Shown here in pieces: positions 33,611 to 44,225 of a stretch of 64,000 bases of DNA (positions within the stretch are counted from its first letter, which is position 1; the number at the start of each line of letters is the position of its first letter). A program made the position numbers and the translations under genes. The DNA is from Janibacter indicus (GTDB lineage Bacteria > Actinomycetota > Actinomycetes > Actinomycetales > Dermatophilaceae). Below the pieces are notes generated by a model that had not been told where the DNA came from, ran no database searches, and saw nothing but the letters and a program-made list of their open reading frames with translations. The stretch is from NCBI RefSeq assembly GCF_900176385.1, contig NZ_FWXN01000011.1, forward strand, positions 1-64,000. Reading direction: 5' to 3'.

Positions 33611-35371
33611 ATGAGTCAGTCTGCTGCTTCCCACCTGTCACCCGCCTTCCCGAGACGGGCGGCGTGGGGTACCGCCGGAGCCCTGCGTGCCTGGCAGGCC
33701 GAGGCCCTCAAGCTCTACCTGCAGTCCGGTCGCACCGACTTCCTCGCCGTCGCGACCCCGGGGGCCGGCAAGACGACCTTCGCGCTGCGCGTGGCGACCG
33801 AGCTCCTGACCGCCGGCGAGGTCACCGCCGTGACCGTCGTGGCGCCGACCGAGCACCTCAAGACCCAGTGGGCCGACGCGGCCGCCCGCGTCGGCATCCA
33901 CCTCGACCCGAAGTTCTCCAACACCACCGCGGTGACCTCGAGCGACTACGACGGGGTGGCCGTCACCTACGCCCAGGTGGCGTCCCGCCCTTCGGTCCAC
34001 GAGGACCGGACGAAGGCCGAGCGCACGCTCGTCATCCTCGACGAGATCCACCACGGCGGTGACAACAAGTCGTGGGGTGACGGCATCCGCCAGGCCTTCG
34101 AGCCGGCGGTCCGGCGGCTCTCGCTCACCGGGACCCCCTTCCGCTCCGACACCAACCCCATCCCCTTCGTCGGCTACGAGTACGGCGACGACGGGATCCT
34201 CCGGTCGAGCAGCGACTACACCTACGGCTACTCCGAGGCCCTGCGTGACGGCGTGGTCCGGCCGGTGCTCTTCATGGCCTACGGCGGGGCGATGCGCTGG
34301 CGCACCCGCGCCGGCGACGAGGTGGCCGCGCGGCTCGGCGAGCCGATGACCAAGGACCTCGTGGCCCAGGCCTGGCGCACCGCGCTGGACCCGAAGGGGG
34401 AGTGGATCCCGTCGGTCCTCGCCGCCGCCGACAAGCGGCTGACCGAGGTGCGTCGCGGTGTGCCCGACGCCGGCGCGATGGTCATCGCGACCAACCAGAC
34501 CCAGGCCCGTGCCTACGCGCGGATCCTCACCGAGCTCACCGGCGAGAAGCCCACCGTCGTCCTGTCCGACGACAACGGCGCCTCGCAGAAGATCGAGGAC
34601 TACTCCGCGAGCACGTCGCGCTGGCTCGTCGCGGTGCGCATGGTGAGCGAAGGGGTCGACGTGCCCCGCCTGTGCGTCGGCGTCTACGCGACGTCGACGT
34701 CGACCCCGCTCTTCTTCGCCCAGGCCGTCGGGCGCTTCGTGCGGGCCCGTGGTCGCGGTGAGACCGCGAGCGTCTTCCTGCCGAGCGTCCCGGTGATCCT
34801 CGCCCACGCCGGCACCCTCGAGGAGCAGCGTGACCATGCCCTCGACCGGCCCGAGGCGGCCGAGGAGGAGGCGCCCCTGTGGTCGGAGGAGGAGGGCATG
34901 CTCGCCGCCGCCAACCGCGCCGATGGCGCGAGCGACGACCTGCTCGGGTCCTTCGAGGCGCTTGAGTCCGACGCGCACTTCGACCACGTGCTCTACGACA
35001 AGCAGCAGTTCGGTCTGCACGCCGAGGTCGGCTCCGAGGACGAGCAGGACTACCTCGGCCTGCCCGGGCTGCTCGAGCCCGACCAGGTGCACGCGCTGCT
35101 CAGCGAGCGGCAGACCAAGCAGTCGAAGAAGACGGGCCGCACCCGCAAGGACGACGACGCGCCGATCGCGGCCCACCGGGCCCTGGCCTCGCAGCGCAAG
35201 GAGCTCAACACGCTCGTCGCCGCCTATGCGACCAAGACCGGTGCACCCCACGCCAACATCCACATGGACCTGCGGCGCGCCTGCGGCGGGCCCGAGCTCG
35301 CGCAGGCGACGAGCGAGCAGGTGACCGAGCGGATCGAGCGGATCCGGCGCTGGTTCGTCGGGCGTCGGTGA
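33611..35371 (+). CDS. DEAD/DEAH-box (SF2) helicase
   Basis: A 586-residue superfamily 2 helicase. Motif I is TPGAGKTTFALRVA (residues about 53-66), motif II DEIHH (LVILDEIHHGGDN), motif III SLTGTPFRSD. The C-terminal RecA domain shows VRMVSEGVDVPRL and QAVGRFVRARGRGE. A C-terminal domain of about 150 residues follows. It resembles RadD/ResIII-like DNA or RNA helicases widespread in actinobacteria whose role is not established. Confidence 0.85.
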   Translation: MSQSAASHLSPAFPRRAAWGTAGALRAWQAEALKLYLQSGRTDFLAVATPGAGKTTFALRVATELLTAGEVTAVTVVAPTEHLKTQWADAAARVGIHLDPKFSNTTAVTSSDYDGVAVTYAQVASRPSVHEDRTKAERTLVILDEIHHGGDNKSWGDGIRQAFEPAVRRLSLTGTPFRSDTNPIPFVGYEYGDDGILRSSSDYTYGYSEALRDGVVRPVLFMAYGGAMRWRTRAGDEVAARLGEPMTKDLVAQAWRTALDPKGEWIPSVLAAADKRLTEVRRGVPDAGAMVIATNQTQARAYARILTELTGEKPTVVLSDDNGASQKIEDYSASTSRWLVAVRMVSEGVDVPRLCVGVYATSTSTPLFFAQAVGRFVRARGRGETASVFLPSVPVILAHAGTLEEQRDHALDRPEAAEEEAPLWSEEEGMLAAANRADGASDDLLGSFEALESDAHFDHVLYDKQQFGLHAEVGSEDEQDYLGLPGLLEPDQVHALLSERQTKQSKKTGRTRKDDDAPIAAHRALASQRKELNTLVAAYATKTGAPHANIHMDLRRACGGPELAQATSEQVTERIERIRRWFVGRR

Positions 35372-35428
35372 CCCTCTGAGCGCCCCGCCCTCCCCCTATC
35401 GGGCGGACGGTGTGGGCATCATGGGTCC

Positions 35429-35836
35429 ATGACCGTCTTCGCGTGGATCCTCGTGGGCCTGGGTGTCCTCGTGCTCGTCCTGACTCCGCTCCGACTGCGG
35501 CGGTCCAAGGGCGAGCGTGGGATGACCGACTTCTCCGGGTGGGCGCTCAACGCCCACTCGATCACGCTCTTCGTCGGGCTGGGGCTGATCTCGCTCCGGC
35601 TGCTCGACGTGCACTCGTCGACGGGCGCGACGTGGTTGGCCATCATCTGCATGGTCATCGCCTCGCTCATCGGGCTGAGTTTCCTCGGCCGGTGGCGGCG
35701 GACGGGGTCGCGGCACTCCGAGGCCTTCGAGGGCGACTCGTGGACGCGCGGGCCCTGGTTGTCGCAGGTCGCCCACTTCGGGGTGACGATCGGGACGATC
35801 CTCTTGGCCTGGCTGCTGCTCGCCGACAAGATCTAG
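35429..35836 (+). CDS. Small integral membrane protein
   Basis: A 135-residue protein with four hydrophobic segments (residues 3-20, 45-62, 68-87, 110-131) and a central basic loop (RWRRTGSRHSEAFEG). No family recognised. It converges with the Lrp-type regulator gene, separated by 23 bases. Confidence 0.65.
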   Translation: MTVFAWILVGLGVLVLVLTPLRLRRSKGERGMTDFSGWALNAHSITLFVGLGLISLRLLDVHSSTGATWLAIICMVIASLIGLSFLGRWRRTGSRHSEAFEGDSWTRGPWLSQVAHFGVTIGTILLAWLLLADKI

Positions 35837-35859
35837 ACGCGAGGCGCCCGGCCGGGCGG

Positions 35860-37694
<1,835 letters not shown>

Positions 37695-37708
37695 CGTCAC
37701 CACGTCGG

Positions 37709-37750
37709 GACAGGGGCGAGGAGCGGACGACAGCGCTTCTCGCCCCTGTC
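37709..37750 (+). terminator. Terminator after hppD
   Basis: A 17-bp stem (GACAGGGGCGAGGAGCG at 37709-37725 with its complement at 37734-37750, one G-T pair) and an 8-base loop lie 15 bases after the hppD stop. There is no T run. It insulates the iron-regulated gene that follows. Confidence 0.75.
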
Positions 37751-37775
37751 GTGCGGCAGCGTCCGCCAGTTAGGA

Positions 37776-37794
37776 TGAGGTAACCCTCACCTCA
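37776..37794. promoter_or_regulatory. IdeR/DtxR-like iron box upstream of haem oxygenase
   Basis: TGAGGT and ACCTCA form a perfect inverted repeat around 7 bases in the 19-base site. By eye it agrees with the DtxR/IdeR consensus at 13 of 19 positions. Overlapping TTAGGATGAGG adds a second half-site. The site sits 12 bases before the haem oxygenase ATG, as expected for a repressor blocking transcription when iron is sufficient. Confidence 0.55.
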
Positions 37795-37806
37795 TCTGGA
37801 GCACCC

Positions 37807-38235
37807 ATGAACCAGCCGTTGTCGCTCGCCCTGCGCGCCGAGACGGCCTCGGCCCACGACGACGCCGAGGGCTCGGCCTTCGTCGAGCAGGACATGGCCT
37901 GTCTGTGCGGCGGTGACGTCGACGGCCGTCTCGCCGACGGGGACATCCACATCGTGCCCGACCTGTCCGGCGGGCAGATCAACGCGCGGATGGTGCAACG
38001 GCACTACGGCATCGACCCGGCGGGTCTGAGGTTCTACCACTTCGAGGAGATCCCCAAGCCGAAGCCCTACAAGGACTCCTACCGGGCCACCCTGGACTCG
38101 CTGGTGCTCGACGAGGCCACGCGACGCCGGGTCCTCGACGCGGCGGTCGACAGCTTCGAGCTCAACCGGCGGGTCTTCGCCGACCTCGGCGCGGCGCGTG
38201 CCTCCGAGCACGCAGCCGCCGGCGGGCCTGCGTGA
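37807..38235 (+). CDS. Haem oxygenase with internal deletion
   Basis: The ends of a biliverdin-forming haem oxygenase are clear. The N-terminus LALRAETASAHDDAEGSAF includes the proximal His (residue 17). The C-terminal part has DLSGGQINARMVQRHYGI, FYHFEEIPKPKPYKD and VDSFELNRRVFADLG. Normal members are about 215 residues; this has 142. Roughly 100 residues of the central helices are missing and about 25 unrelated ones (DMACLCGGDVDGRLADGDIH) replace them. The frame stays open, but the haem pocket is incomplete and activity is unlikely. It could be annotated as a pseudogene. Its GTGA end overlaps the next gene. Confidence 0.7.
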   Translation: MNQPLSLALRAETASAHDDAEGSAFVEQDMACLCGGDVDGRLADGDIHIVPDLSGGQINARMVQRHYGIDPAGLRFYHFEEIPKPKPYKDSYRATLDSLVLDEATRRRVLDAAVDSFELNRRVFADLGAARASEHAAAGGPA

Positions 38236-38750
38236 CCTGGTCCCAGTTCCTCCCGGCCTTCGCGGCGCTCTTCGTCATCGTCATGCTCCGGGCCAATGCG
38301 ACCTACTGGCTGGGCCGCGGGGCCGCCGCCGGGAGCCGCCGATGGCGCAAGGTCGAAGGGGATGGCTCACCCGCCTGGCAGCGTGCCCGCGACCTCGTCA
38401 ACCGGTGGGGGCCGATCGCCGTGGTCCTGTGCTTCTTCACCGTCGGCATCCAGACCGCGGTCAACGCGACCGCCGGGGTGACCCGGATGCCGCTCCGCAG
38501 ATACCTGCCGGCAGTGACCCTCGGCTCGATCGTGTGGGCCACGATCTACGCGACCGTCGGGCTGGCAGCCGCGCGTGCGTGGCTCGCGGCCGCGGCCCGC
38601 TCTCCGGTCGGCGCCACCCTCGCCGCCGTGGCCCTCGTCGCCGTGGTCGTCACCATCGTGGTGGTGCACCGGCGGCGCGCGCGGCGCCCGGCGCCCTCGG
38701 TGGTCGACGGCACGGACCGAGGGATGTCAGAGGCGACGCGGGGGCCGTGA
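38232..38750 (+). CDS. DedA/VTT-domain membrane protein
   Basis: A 172-residue membrane protein of the DedA (SNARE-associated) type, with hydrophobic segments near residues 5-20, 61-80, 95-120 and 125-145. The segments NRWGPIAVVLCFFTVGIQTAVNATAG and MPLRRYLPAVTLGSIVWATIY (outlined) match the family's re-entrant region. DedA proteins help flip lipid carriers. GTG 38232 overlaps the haem oxygenase stop. Confidence 0.7.
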   Translation: MTWSQFLPAFAALFVIVMLRANATYWLGRGAAAGSRRWRKVEGDGSPAWQRARDLVNRWGPIAVVLCFFTVGIQTAVNATAGVTRMPLRRYLPAVTLGSIVWATIYATVGLAAARAWLAAAARSPVGATLAAVALVAVVVTIVVVHRRRARRPAPSVVDGTDRGMSEATRGP

Positions 38751-38762
38751 GATCGTGAGGGC

Positions 38763-39632
38763 ATGAGCACCCCCGACCGCGCCGGCTGGTACGACGATCC
38801 TGACGACGACTCCCGGCTGCGGTACTTCGACGGCATCATCTGGAGCGACCGCACCGAGCCCAAGAGCACGCGGGTGGCCCGGGTACCGGCCGACCCGGCC
38901 GCCGGCGTCGGGGGCGGTTCGCCCGCCGGTGACGTCCCCGGGCACGGAGCTCCAGGCACCGATGTCTTCGGTCGCCAGACCCAGCAGCCGAGCGCGCCCC
39001 AGTGGCAGCAGCCGACAGCGCACGGCCACCCCGGCCACTCGGGTTACTCCGGGTACGCAGCAGCCCCCGAGCCGACGACCGAGGACGGGCAACCCCTCGC
39101 GAGCTACGGCGCCCGTGCGGGCGCCTACCTCATCGACGGACTCGTCGTCGCGGTGCTCAACCTGCTCGTCACCGGCTGGGCGTGGTGGCTGTGGATGGCC
39201 GACTACTGGGACTTCGTCTACGGCGCGGCCCTCGACGGCAACCAGGACGCCGTCAACGACCTCACCCCCGCCGAGCTGACCGGCATGTTCGACTGGCAGT
39301 ACTTCTTCATCGCCGCGGGGCTCTCGCTGCTCCTTCAGGCCGTCTACCACGTCGGCTTCCTCAGCACCCGCAGCGCGACGCCGGGCAAGATGCTGCTCGG
39401 CATCTCGGTCCGCAAGGTCGAACGACCGGGGCGGATCAGCGCGGGCACTGCCTTCATGCGGATGCTGCTGCCGCTGTCGGTCGGGGTCTTCTCCCTCATC
39501 CCGCTGGTCAGCTATCTCGTCTTCTTCGTCACCCTCGCCGACCTCATCTGGCCGGCCAAGGACCCGCGACGTCAGGCGCTGCACGACAAGATCGCCGGCA
39601 CCCAGGTCGTCCGGGGCCGTCAGCAGCGCTGA
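38763..39632 (+). CDS. DUF2510-RDD family membrane protein
   Basis: A 289-residue protein. A DUF2510 domain (residues 5-35, AGWYDDPDDDSRLRYFDGIIWSD) is followed by a Pro/Gln-rich linker and an RDD domain from about residue 110. The RDD domain has three hydrophobic segments, and contains YGARAGAYLIDGLVV and TPGKMLLGISVRKVE, the segment that names the family (Arg, Asp, Asp). Proposed roles are transport of ions or assistance to other membrane proteins. A typical actinobacterial combination. Confidence 0.85.
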   Translation: MSTPDRAGWYDDPDDDSRLRYFDGIIWSDRTEPKSTRVARVPADPAAGVGGGSPAGDVPGHGAPGTDVFGRQTQQPSAPQWQQPTAHGHPGHSGYSGYAAAPEPTTEDGQPLASYGARAGAYLIDGLVVAVLNLLVTGWAWWLWMADYWDFVYGAALDGNQDAVNDLTPAELTGMFDWQYFFIAAGLSLLLQAVYHVGFLSTRSATPGKMLLGISVRKVERPGRISAGTAFMRMLLPLSVGVFSLIPLVSYLVFFVTLADLIWPAKDPRRQALHDKIAGTQVVRGRQQR

Positions 39633-39641
39633 CGGACGCGC

Positions 39642-40472
39642 TCAGTCGACGGCGTCGCCGAAGTGGAGCAGGACCGCGCGGATCAGCGCGCCCATCCGGC
39701 TGCGCTCGGGGACGAGCGGCTCGACCCCCTTCGCCCGTAGCGGTGCCGCGGTGACCGGTCCGACGGCGGCGACGAGCAGGTCGTCGCGGGAGCGGCGTAC
39801 GATCTCGTCGGCGACCCCGGCCTCCTCGGCGGCGGTCCACCACGAGGCCACGGCAGGAGCCGAGGTGAAGACGACGACGTCGATCTCGCCGGCAGCCGCC
39901 TCTCGGGTGGATGCGGTCACCGCTGCGGGGTCCGGCGCGGGACCCCAGCGGTAGACGACGAAGGGAGCGACCCTCGCCCCGGCCTGCGCGAGCGCGTCGT
40001 CGATGCCGTCGGAGCCGTTGCCGTGGTGCTGCACGGCGACCGTCGTGCCCTCGACACCGCGGTCGAGGAGGTGCTCGATGATCTCGGCGGCGGTCTCGGA
40101 CTCGGCAACCCAGTCGGCGCGCAGACCACGGGAGATGAGCGCTCCCTTGGCCTTGGGGCCGCGCGCGACGATGTAGGCGTCGGCGAGGGCCGCGCGCAAC
40201 GCGTCGTCGAGACCGGCGACCTCGGCGGCCTCCATCCACCCCCGCAGGCCGGCCCCCGTCGTGATGACGAGCGCGTCGGGCGGGTCGGCCATCAGGGCGC
40301 GGGTGTCGTCGACGAGCTGCTCGTCGTCGCTGTGGTGGACGATCGTCATCGCGGGCGCGTGACGGATCGCGGCGCCGCGGCGGGCGAAGGCGTCGGCGAG
40401 GTCCTCGCTGCGGCGGTCGGCGGTGATCAGGACGGTGCGCCCGGCCATGACCGGGGGCAGGGGTGCGCTCAC
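39642..40472 (-). CDS. Uroporphyrinogen-III synthase-like protein
   Basis: A 276-residue HemD-type protein (two alpha/beta lobes). Visible family segments are VLITADRRSEDLADAFARRG, VITTGAGLRGWMEAAE, VARGPKAKGALISRG, VAVQHHG and VVFTSAPAVASWW. HemD closes the linear tetrapyrrole in haem and sirohaem synthesis, but this subgroup is often separate from the main hem operon. It overlaps the nicotinamidase gene by 4 bases. A GTG start at 40472 or ATG at 40448 is possible. A paralogue with an added DNA-binding domain is at 43116-44225. Confidence 0.8.
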   Translation of the reverse strand: MSAPLPPVMAGRTVLITADRRSEDLADAFARRGAAIRHAPAMTIVHHSDDEQLVDDTRALMADPPDALVITTGAGLRGWMEAAEVAGLDDALRAALADAYIVARGPKAKGALISRGLRADWVAESETAAEIIEHLLDRGVEGTTVAVQHHGNGSDGIDDALAQAGARVAPFVVYRWGPAPDPAAVTASTREAAAGEIDVVVFTSAPAVASWWTAAEEAGVADEIVRRSRDDLLVAAVGPVTAAPLRAKGVEPLVPERSRMGALIRAVLLHFGDAVD

Positions 40473-41071
40473 GAGGCGTCCGTCGTGGCGCCGGCGGAGA
40501 TCATCTCGGTGAGGGCGGCCTCGGTGGTCGCGGGAGCGACCCCGGCGATCGAGTCGGTGAGCAGGCGCACGGCGAAGCCCTCGCGCAGTCCGTCGAGGAC
40601 CGTGGCGCGTACGCAGTGGTCGGTGGCGATGCCAGCGACGTCGAGGTCGGTGATGCCGTGGTGGCGCAACCAGCCGGCGAGATCGGTGTGCCCGTCACCG
40701 GCGGCGACCCCCTCGAAGCCGCTGTAGGCGGCGTCCGTCATCCCCTTGCGGAAGACCTCGTCGACGTGCGCCAGAGCCGGCTCGAGCGCGGGGTGGAACT
40801 CCGCGCCCGGGGTGTCGGCGGCGCAGTGCACCGGCCAGGTCGTCGCGTAGTCGGGCTCGCCGTCGACCGCCCAGTGCTCGCCCGGGTCGTGGTGCCAGTC
40901 GGCGGTGGCCACGACGGCGGTGTAGTCGCGGTGCCCGAGGTCGTGCCCCTGCCAGTCGTCGAGCACGCGTTCAGCCGCCCGTGCGGCGACCGCGGCTCCA
41001 CCGGTGACGGCGAGGGAGCCCCCTTCGCAGAAGTCGTTTTGGATGTCGACGAGGACGAGTGCGCGGCCCAT
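40469..41071 (-). CDS. pncA: Nicotinamidase
   Basis: Hydrolyses nicotinamide to nicotinate for NAD salvage. The isochorismatase fold shows the catalytic triad: Asp in LVLVDIQNDF, Lys in VFRKGMT, and Cys in GIATDHCVRAT. Metal-binding residues are visible in ATADWHHDPGEHW. The 200-residue length is normal. Start ATG 41071 (MGRALVLVD). The same pathway's nicotinate phosphoribosyltransferase is encoded at 52423-53736. Confidence 0.9.
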   Translation of the reverse strand: MGRALVLVDIQNDFCEGGSLAVTGGAAVAARAAERVLDDWQGHDLGHRDYTAVVATADWHHDPGEHWAVDGEPDYATTWPVHCAADTPGAEFHPALEPALAHVDEVFRKGMTDAAYSGFEGVAAGDGHTDLAGWLRHHGITDLDVAGIATDHCVRATVLDGLREGFAVRLLTDSIAGVAPATTEAALTEMISAGATTDAS

Positions 41072-41094
41072 GCCTGTCAAGGATGCCATGTCGC

Positions 41095-42189
41095 TCAGTC
41101 GAAAAGGCCCCAGAAGCTGTCGAATGCCGTGATCGTCGCGGGGGAGTCGACGGTGACCGCCGTGGCGAGGAAGGCGGCCCGCCCAGTGGCCGGGTCGGCG
41201 TAGCCGATGGTGCCCAGGCCGCCGGCCCAGCCCACCTGCCCGCCGGGACGGACCTCGACAGTGAGGGCCCAGTCGCAGCCCGGCTCGATGAACCCCGCTG
41301 CGGTGCGGCGCTGCTCGTCGGTGAGCGTGCCGGTGCGCAGGGCCGCGAGGGACCCGGGTGAGAGGACGGTGGGCCCGCCGACGAGCGAACGCAGGAAGGC
41401 CAGCTGGTCGGGCACGGTCGAGACGAGCCCGGTGGCGAGGGACGCGAAGGGGGGTGGGTCCACGTAGGTGCCCGCCGGGAGCTCGACGGGCCGGGGCCCG
41501 CCCTCCTCGGGGGCCAGCGGTGCGGCCAGGCGGCTGGCATGGGCGGTGTAGCCGGTGTCGGTCATCCCGAGCGGCTGCAGCACGTGCTCGGCGAGCAGCT
41601 CGGCGACGCTCGATCCGGTGGCCCGGGAGAGCAGCACCCCGAGGACGTCGCTGCTCGTGTGGTAGCGCCAGGCCGTGCCCGGCTGGTCGGCCAGCGGCAG
41701 GCTGCCGAGCCGGCGCATGAAGTCGTCGGGTGACATCGGTGGGCAGAAGGGGCCGGGGGCGACCTGCTCACGGGCGAGGGCGTCGGCAAGCGGGCCCGGT
41801 TCGCTCACCCACCCGAAGCCCGGGGTCATCGTCAGCAGGTGGCGCAGCGTGATCGGTCGCTCGGCGGGGACGGTGGCGGTGAGGTCGGCCTCGGGGCCGA
41901 CGAGGACGCGCGGCTCGGCGAGCTCGGGCAGCCAGGGCGCGACCGGCTCGTCCAGGGTGAGCGCTCCGAGCTCGACCATTCGCAGCGCGAGCACGCCCCC
42001 GATCGGCTTGGTGCACGAGCTGAGGGCGACCTGGGTGGCCGGCGTCATCGGCGCTCCGCCGGGGGAGAGGGCCCCACCCACGCGCGGGCGGGCTCCGTCG
42101 GCATCCGCCACGCCGACCGCCCAGCCCGCGAGCTCGCCGGCACCCTGCAGCCGGTCGAGGGTGCGGGTGAGGTCCTCGAGTGCGTTCAT
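41095..42189 (-). CDS. Serine hydrolase of the beta-lactamase/AmpC-like family
   Basis: A 364-residue protein without a signal peptide. The nucleophile motif S-x-x-K is SCTK (ALSSCTKPIGG), the second motif is WRYHTSSDVLG (Tyr-His-Thr instead of Tyr-x-Asn), and VGWAGGLGTIGY resembles the KTG-box region. Such cytosolic members are usually esterases or peptidases rather than antibiotic-degrading enzymes. The start is ATG 42189; a longer open frame upstream lies in the divergent promoter of the nitroreductase. Confidence 0.8.
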   Translation of the reverse strand: MNALEDLTRTLDRLQGAGELAGWAVGVADADGARPRVGGALSPGGAPMTPATQVALSSCTKPIGGVLALRMVELGALTLDEPVAPWLPELAEPRVLVGPEADLTATVPAERPITLRHLLTMTPGFGWVSEPGPLADALAREQVAPGPFCPPMSPDDFMRRLGSLPLADQPGTAWRYHTSSDVLGVLLSRATGSSVAELLAEHVLQPLGMTDTGYTAHASRLAAPLAPEEGGPRPVELPAGTYVDPPPFASLATGLVSTVPDQLAFLRSLVGGPTVLSPGSLAALRTGTLTDEQRRTAAGFIEPGCDWALTVEVRPGGQVGWAGGLGTIGYADPATGRAAFLATAVTVDSPATITAFDSFWGLFD

Positions 42190-42261
42190 CGCCCCACCGT
42201 GGCACGGATCTGCCGGGCGCGGCGAAGGGGGAGTGCCCCCCTTCGGCAGCACACTGGAGCC

Positions 42262-42846
42262 ATGACCTCGTGCACGATCCCCGACCTCCCCGAGCTGCAC
42301 CCGACGCTGGCCCACCGCTTCAGCCCGGTGCGCTTCCGGGAGGACGCCGTCGTCGAGCGAGCACACGTCGAGACGATGCTCGAGGCCGCTCGGCGGGCGC
42401 CCTCCGCGGGCAACTCGCAGCCGTGGCGCTTCGTCGTGGGGGTGCGGGGGGACGACGTGCACGAGCGCATCGTGCGCCACTTGACCCGTAGCTCAGGGGC
42501 GTGGGCGCCCGCCGCGTCGGCGATCGTGGTCAACCTCGCCGTGGTGGGCATCGAGGACGCGCCGGGCTGGGAGTACTCGGAGTTCGCGACCTATGACCTC
42601 GGTCAGGCGGTGGCGCACATGTGCGTCCAGGCGCTGACCATCGGGCTGGACAGCCACCAGTTCCGGGCCTTCGACCGCGAGGGGGTGGCGGCGGAGCTTG
42701 CCGTCCCGCCGCACCTCGAGGTCGTCTCGATGACGGCCTTCGGCGTGGCCGATCATCGCCCGGGCGAGATCCCGTCACCCGGGACCAGTCGGGAGCGGCT
42801 CGCTCTCGAGGAGATCGTCTGGCTCGAGGCCGGCGACGGGGCCTGA
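42262..42846 (+). CDS. Nitroreductase family protein
   Basis: A 194-residue FMN-dependent nitroreductase. RFSPVRFREDAVVERAHVETMLEAARRAPSAGNSQPWRFVV (outlined) contains the FMN-binding Arg and Asn, and DLGQAVAHMCVQALTIGLDSHQF the central helix. It reduces nitro compounds or flavins with NAD(P)H; the true substrate is unknown. Divergent from the serine hydrolase gene. Confidence 0.85.
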   Translation: MTSCTIPDLPELHPTLAHRFSPVRFREDAVVERAHVETMLEAARRAPSAGNSQPWRFVVGVRGDDVHERIVRHLTRSSGAWAPAASAIVVNLAVVGIEDAPGWEYSEFATYDLGQAVAHMCVQALTIGLDSHQFRAFDREGVAAELAVPPHLEVVSMTAFGVADHRPGEIPSPGTSRERLALEEIVWLEAGDGA

Positions 42847-43110
42847 TCAGTCCCGGGCGGCCAGCTCACCGTCGGACCTCAGCACGCAAAACAGGTTGCC
42901 CTCCGGGTCGACGAGGGTCACCCACCCGGTGCCGGGACCGTAGTGCCCGCGAAGGTCGGCGTGGAGGCTCGCGCCGTGGGCGAGCAGGCGCTCGACCTCC
43001 TCGGCCTGCGTCAGGCCGGTCGGCCGCAGGTCGCAGTGCATCTTGTTCTTGCCGGAGTCGGGCCGGGCACCTCGATGAAGAGCACCCGGTGGTCCGTCGC
43101 CGCGAGCGGA
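42847..43110 (-). pseudogene. VOC (glyoxalase-like) domain fragment
   Basis: The last 64 residues of a VOC protein (GLTQAEEVERLLAHGASLHADL..., GWVTLVDPEGNLFCVL) are open. A one-base frameshift near 43070 separates them from NPLAATDHRVLFIEVPGP in another frame. Everything further upstream is missing, because the sequence meets the stop of the HemD-like gene. Only a relic remains. Confidence 0.7.
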
Positions 43111-43115
43111 TTGCC

Positions 43116-44225
43116 TCAGGCCGTGGCCAGGCGGTAGCCCCGCTTGACGACGGTCTCGACGACGCGGCGGTCCCCGATCGCCTCGCGCAGCCGGCCGACG
43201 GCCACCTCGACGGCGTGACCGCTGGCGGAGTCGCCCGGCAGCACCTCGAGGACGTCGGCGCGGGTGACGACATCCCCCTTCGCGTCGATGAGCAGGTGGA
43301 GCACGGACAGGCCGCTCGGGGAGACGGCGAGCACGCGATCACCCAGGACGGCGGCGGTGCTGCGCAGCTGCAGCGGTCCGGCGACGGTCTCGACGGCGGT
43401 GGCCATCATCGCCTCGTAGTGACCGACGACGGCGCGCACGAGCGACCCCAGCCGCGCCCGCTCCGGGAGCAGCGGGGCGATGCCGACGTGCTCGAGCGGA
43501 CGTGCGGTGACCGGCCCGACGGCGGCGACGACGAGGCGCCCGGTGCTGGCCCGGCCGATGATCGACGGCAGGACGCCGGCGTCCTGCGCGGCGTCGAGCC
43601 AGGCTGCGGCGGCGGGGGCGGAGGTGAAGACGACGACGTCGACGTCACCGACCGCCGCCTGCTGCACGCCGCAGGTCACCGCGTCGGCGTCCGGTGGTGG
43701 GCCCCACCGGTAGACGACGAGGGGAGTCACCGAGGCACCGGCGGCGGCGAGGTCGACGTCGAGCTCCTCGCACCCGGCGCCATGGTGCTGGACCGCGATC
43801 CGTTGTCCGGCAACGCCCTCGGTGATGAGGAAGTCGCGGATCTCGGCGGAGGTCTCCGACTCGGCGACCCAGTCGGCGTCGTGCCCGGCGGCCTGGATCG
43901 CACCCCGGGCCTTGGGCCCGCGGGCGATGATCCGGGTGGCGTCGAGCACGTCGTGCAGCTCCTCGCCGAGTCCGGCGGCGTCGGCCGCCTCGACCCACCC
44001 GCGGAACCCGATCGCCGTCGTCACGACGACGACGTCGGGCGTTGCGGCGAGCAGTGCCCGGGTCCGCTCCACGAGCTCCGCGTCGGCGGTGTGCGGCACG
44101 ATCGTCAGCGCCGGGGTGTGCACGACCCGGGCACCGCGCCGCTCGAGGGCGGCGCGCAGGTCACCGGCTCGCCGGTCCCCGGTGACGAGGACGACGCACC
44201 CGGCGAGCAGCTGCGGCAGGCTCAC
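43116..44225 (-). CDS. Uroporphyrinogen-III synthase fused to an OmpR-type winged helix
   Basis: A 369-residue protein. Residues 1-265 form a HemD-like domain (VVLVTGDRRAGDLRAALERRG, TTAIGFRGWVEAAD, VAVQHHGAG, VVFTSAPAAAAW). The last 85 residues are an OmpR/PhoB-type DNA-binding domain (LSVLHLLIDAKGDVVTRADVLEVLPGD and RLREAIGDRRVVETVVKRGYRL, outlined). It ends the nitrate/nitrite operon with a 4-base overlap with nirD. NirB needs sirohaem, so the protein may supply or sense its precursor. Similar fusions occur in nitrite reductase loci of other actinobacteria. GTG start at 44225. Confidence 0.85.
   Translation of the reverse strand: MSLPQLLAGCVVLVTGDRRAGDLRAALERRGARVVHTPALTIVPHTADAELVERTRALLAATPDVVVVTTAIGFRGWVEAADAAGLGEELHDVLDATRIIARGPKARGAIQAAGHDADWVAESETSAEIRDFLITEGVAGQRIAVQHHGAGCEELDVDLAAAGASVTPLVVYRWGPPPDADAVTCGVQQAAVGDVDVVVFTSAPAAAAWLDAAQDAGVLPSIIGRASTGRLVVAAVGPVTARPLEHVGIAPLLPERARLGSLVRAVVGHYEAMMATAVETVAGPLQLRSTAAVLGDRVLAVSPSGLSVLHLLIDAKGDVVTRADVLEVLPGDSASGHAVEVAVGRLREAIGDRRVVETVVKRGYRLATA

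Noticed and set aside
41095-42189. Antibiotic-resistance beta-lactamase
   Set aside because: No signal peptide and an altered second motif (YHT); these features fit esterase-type family members.
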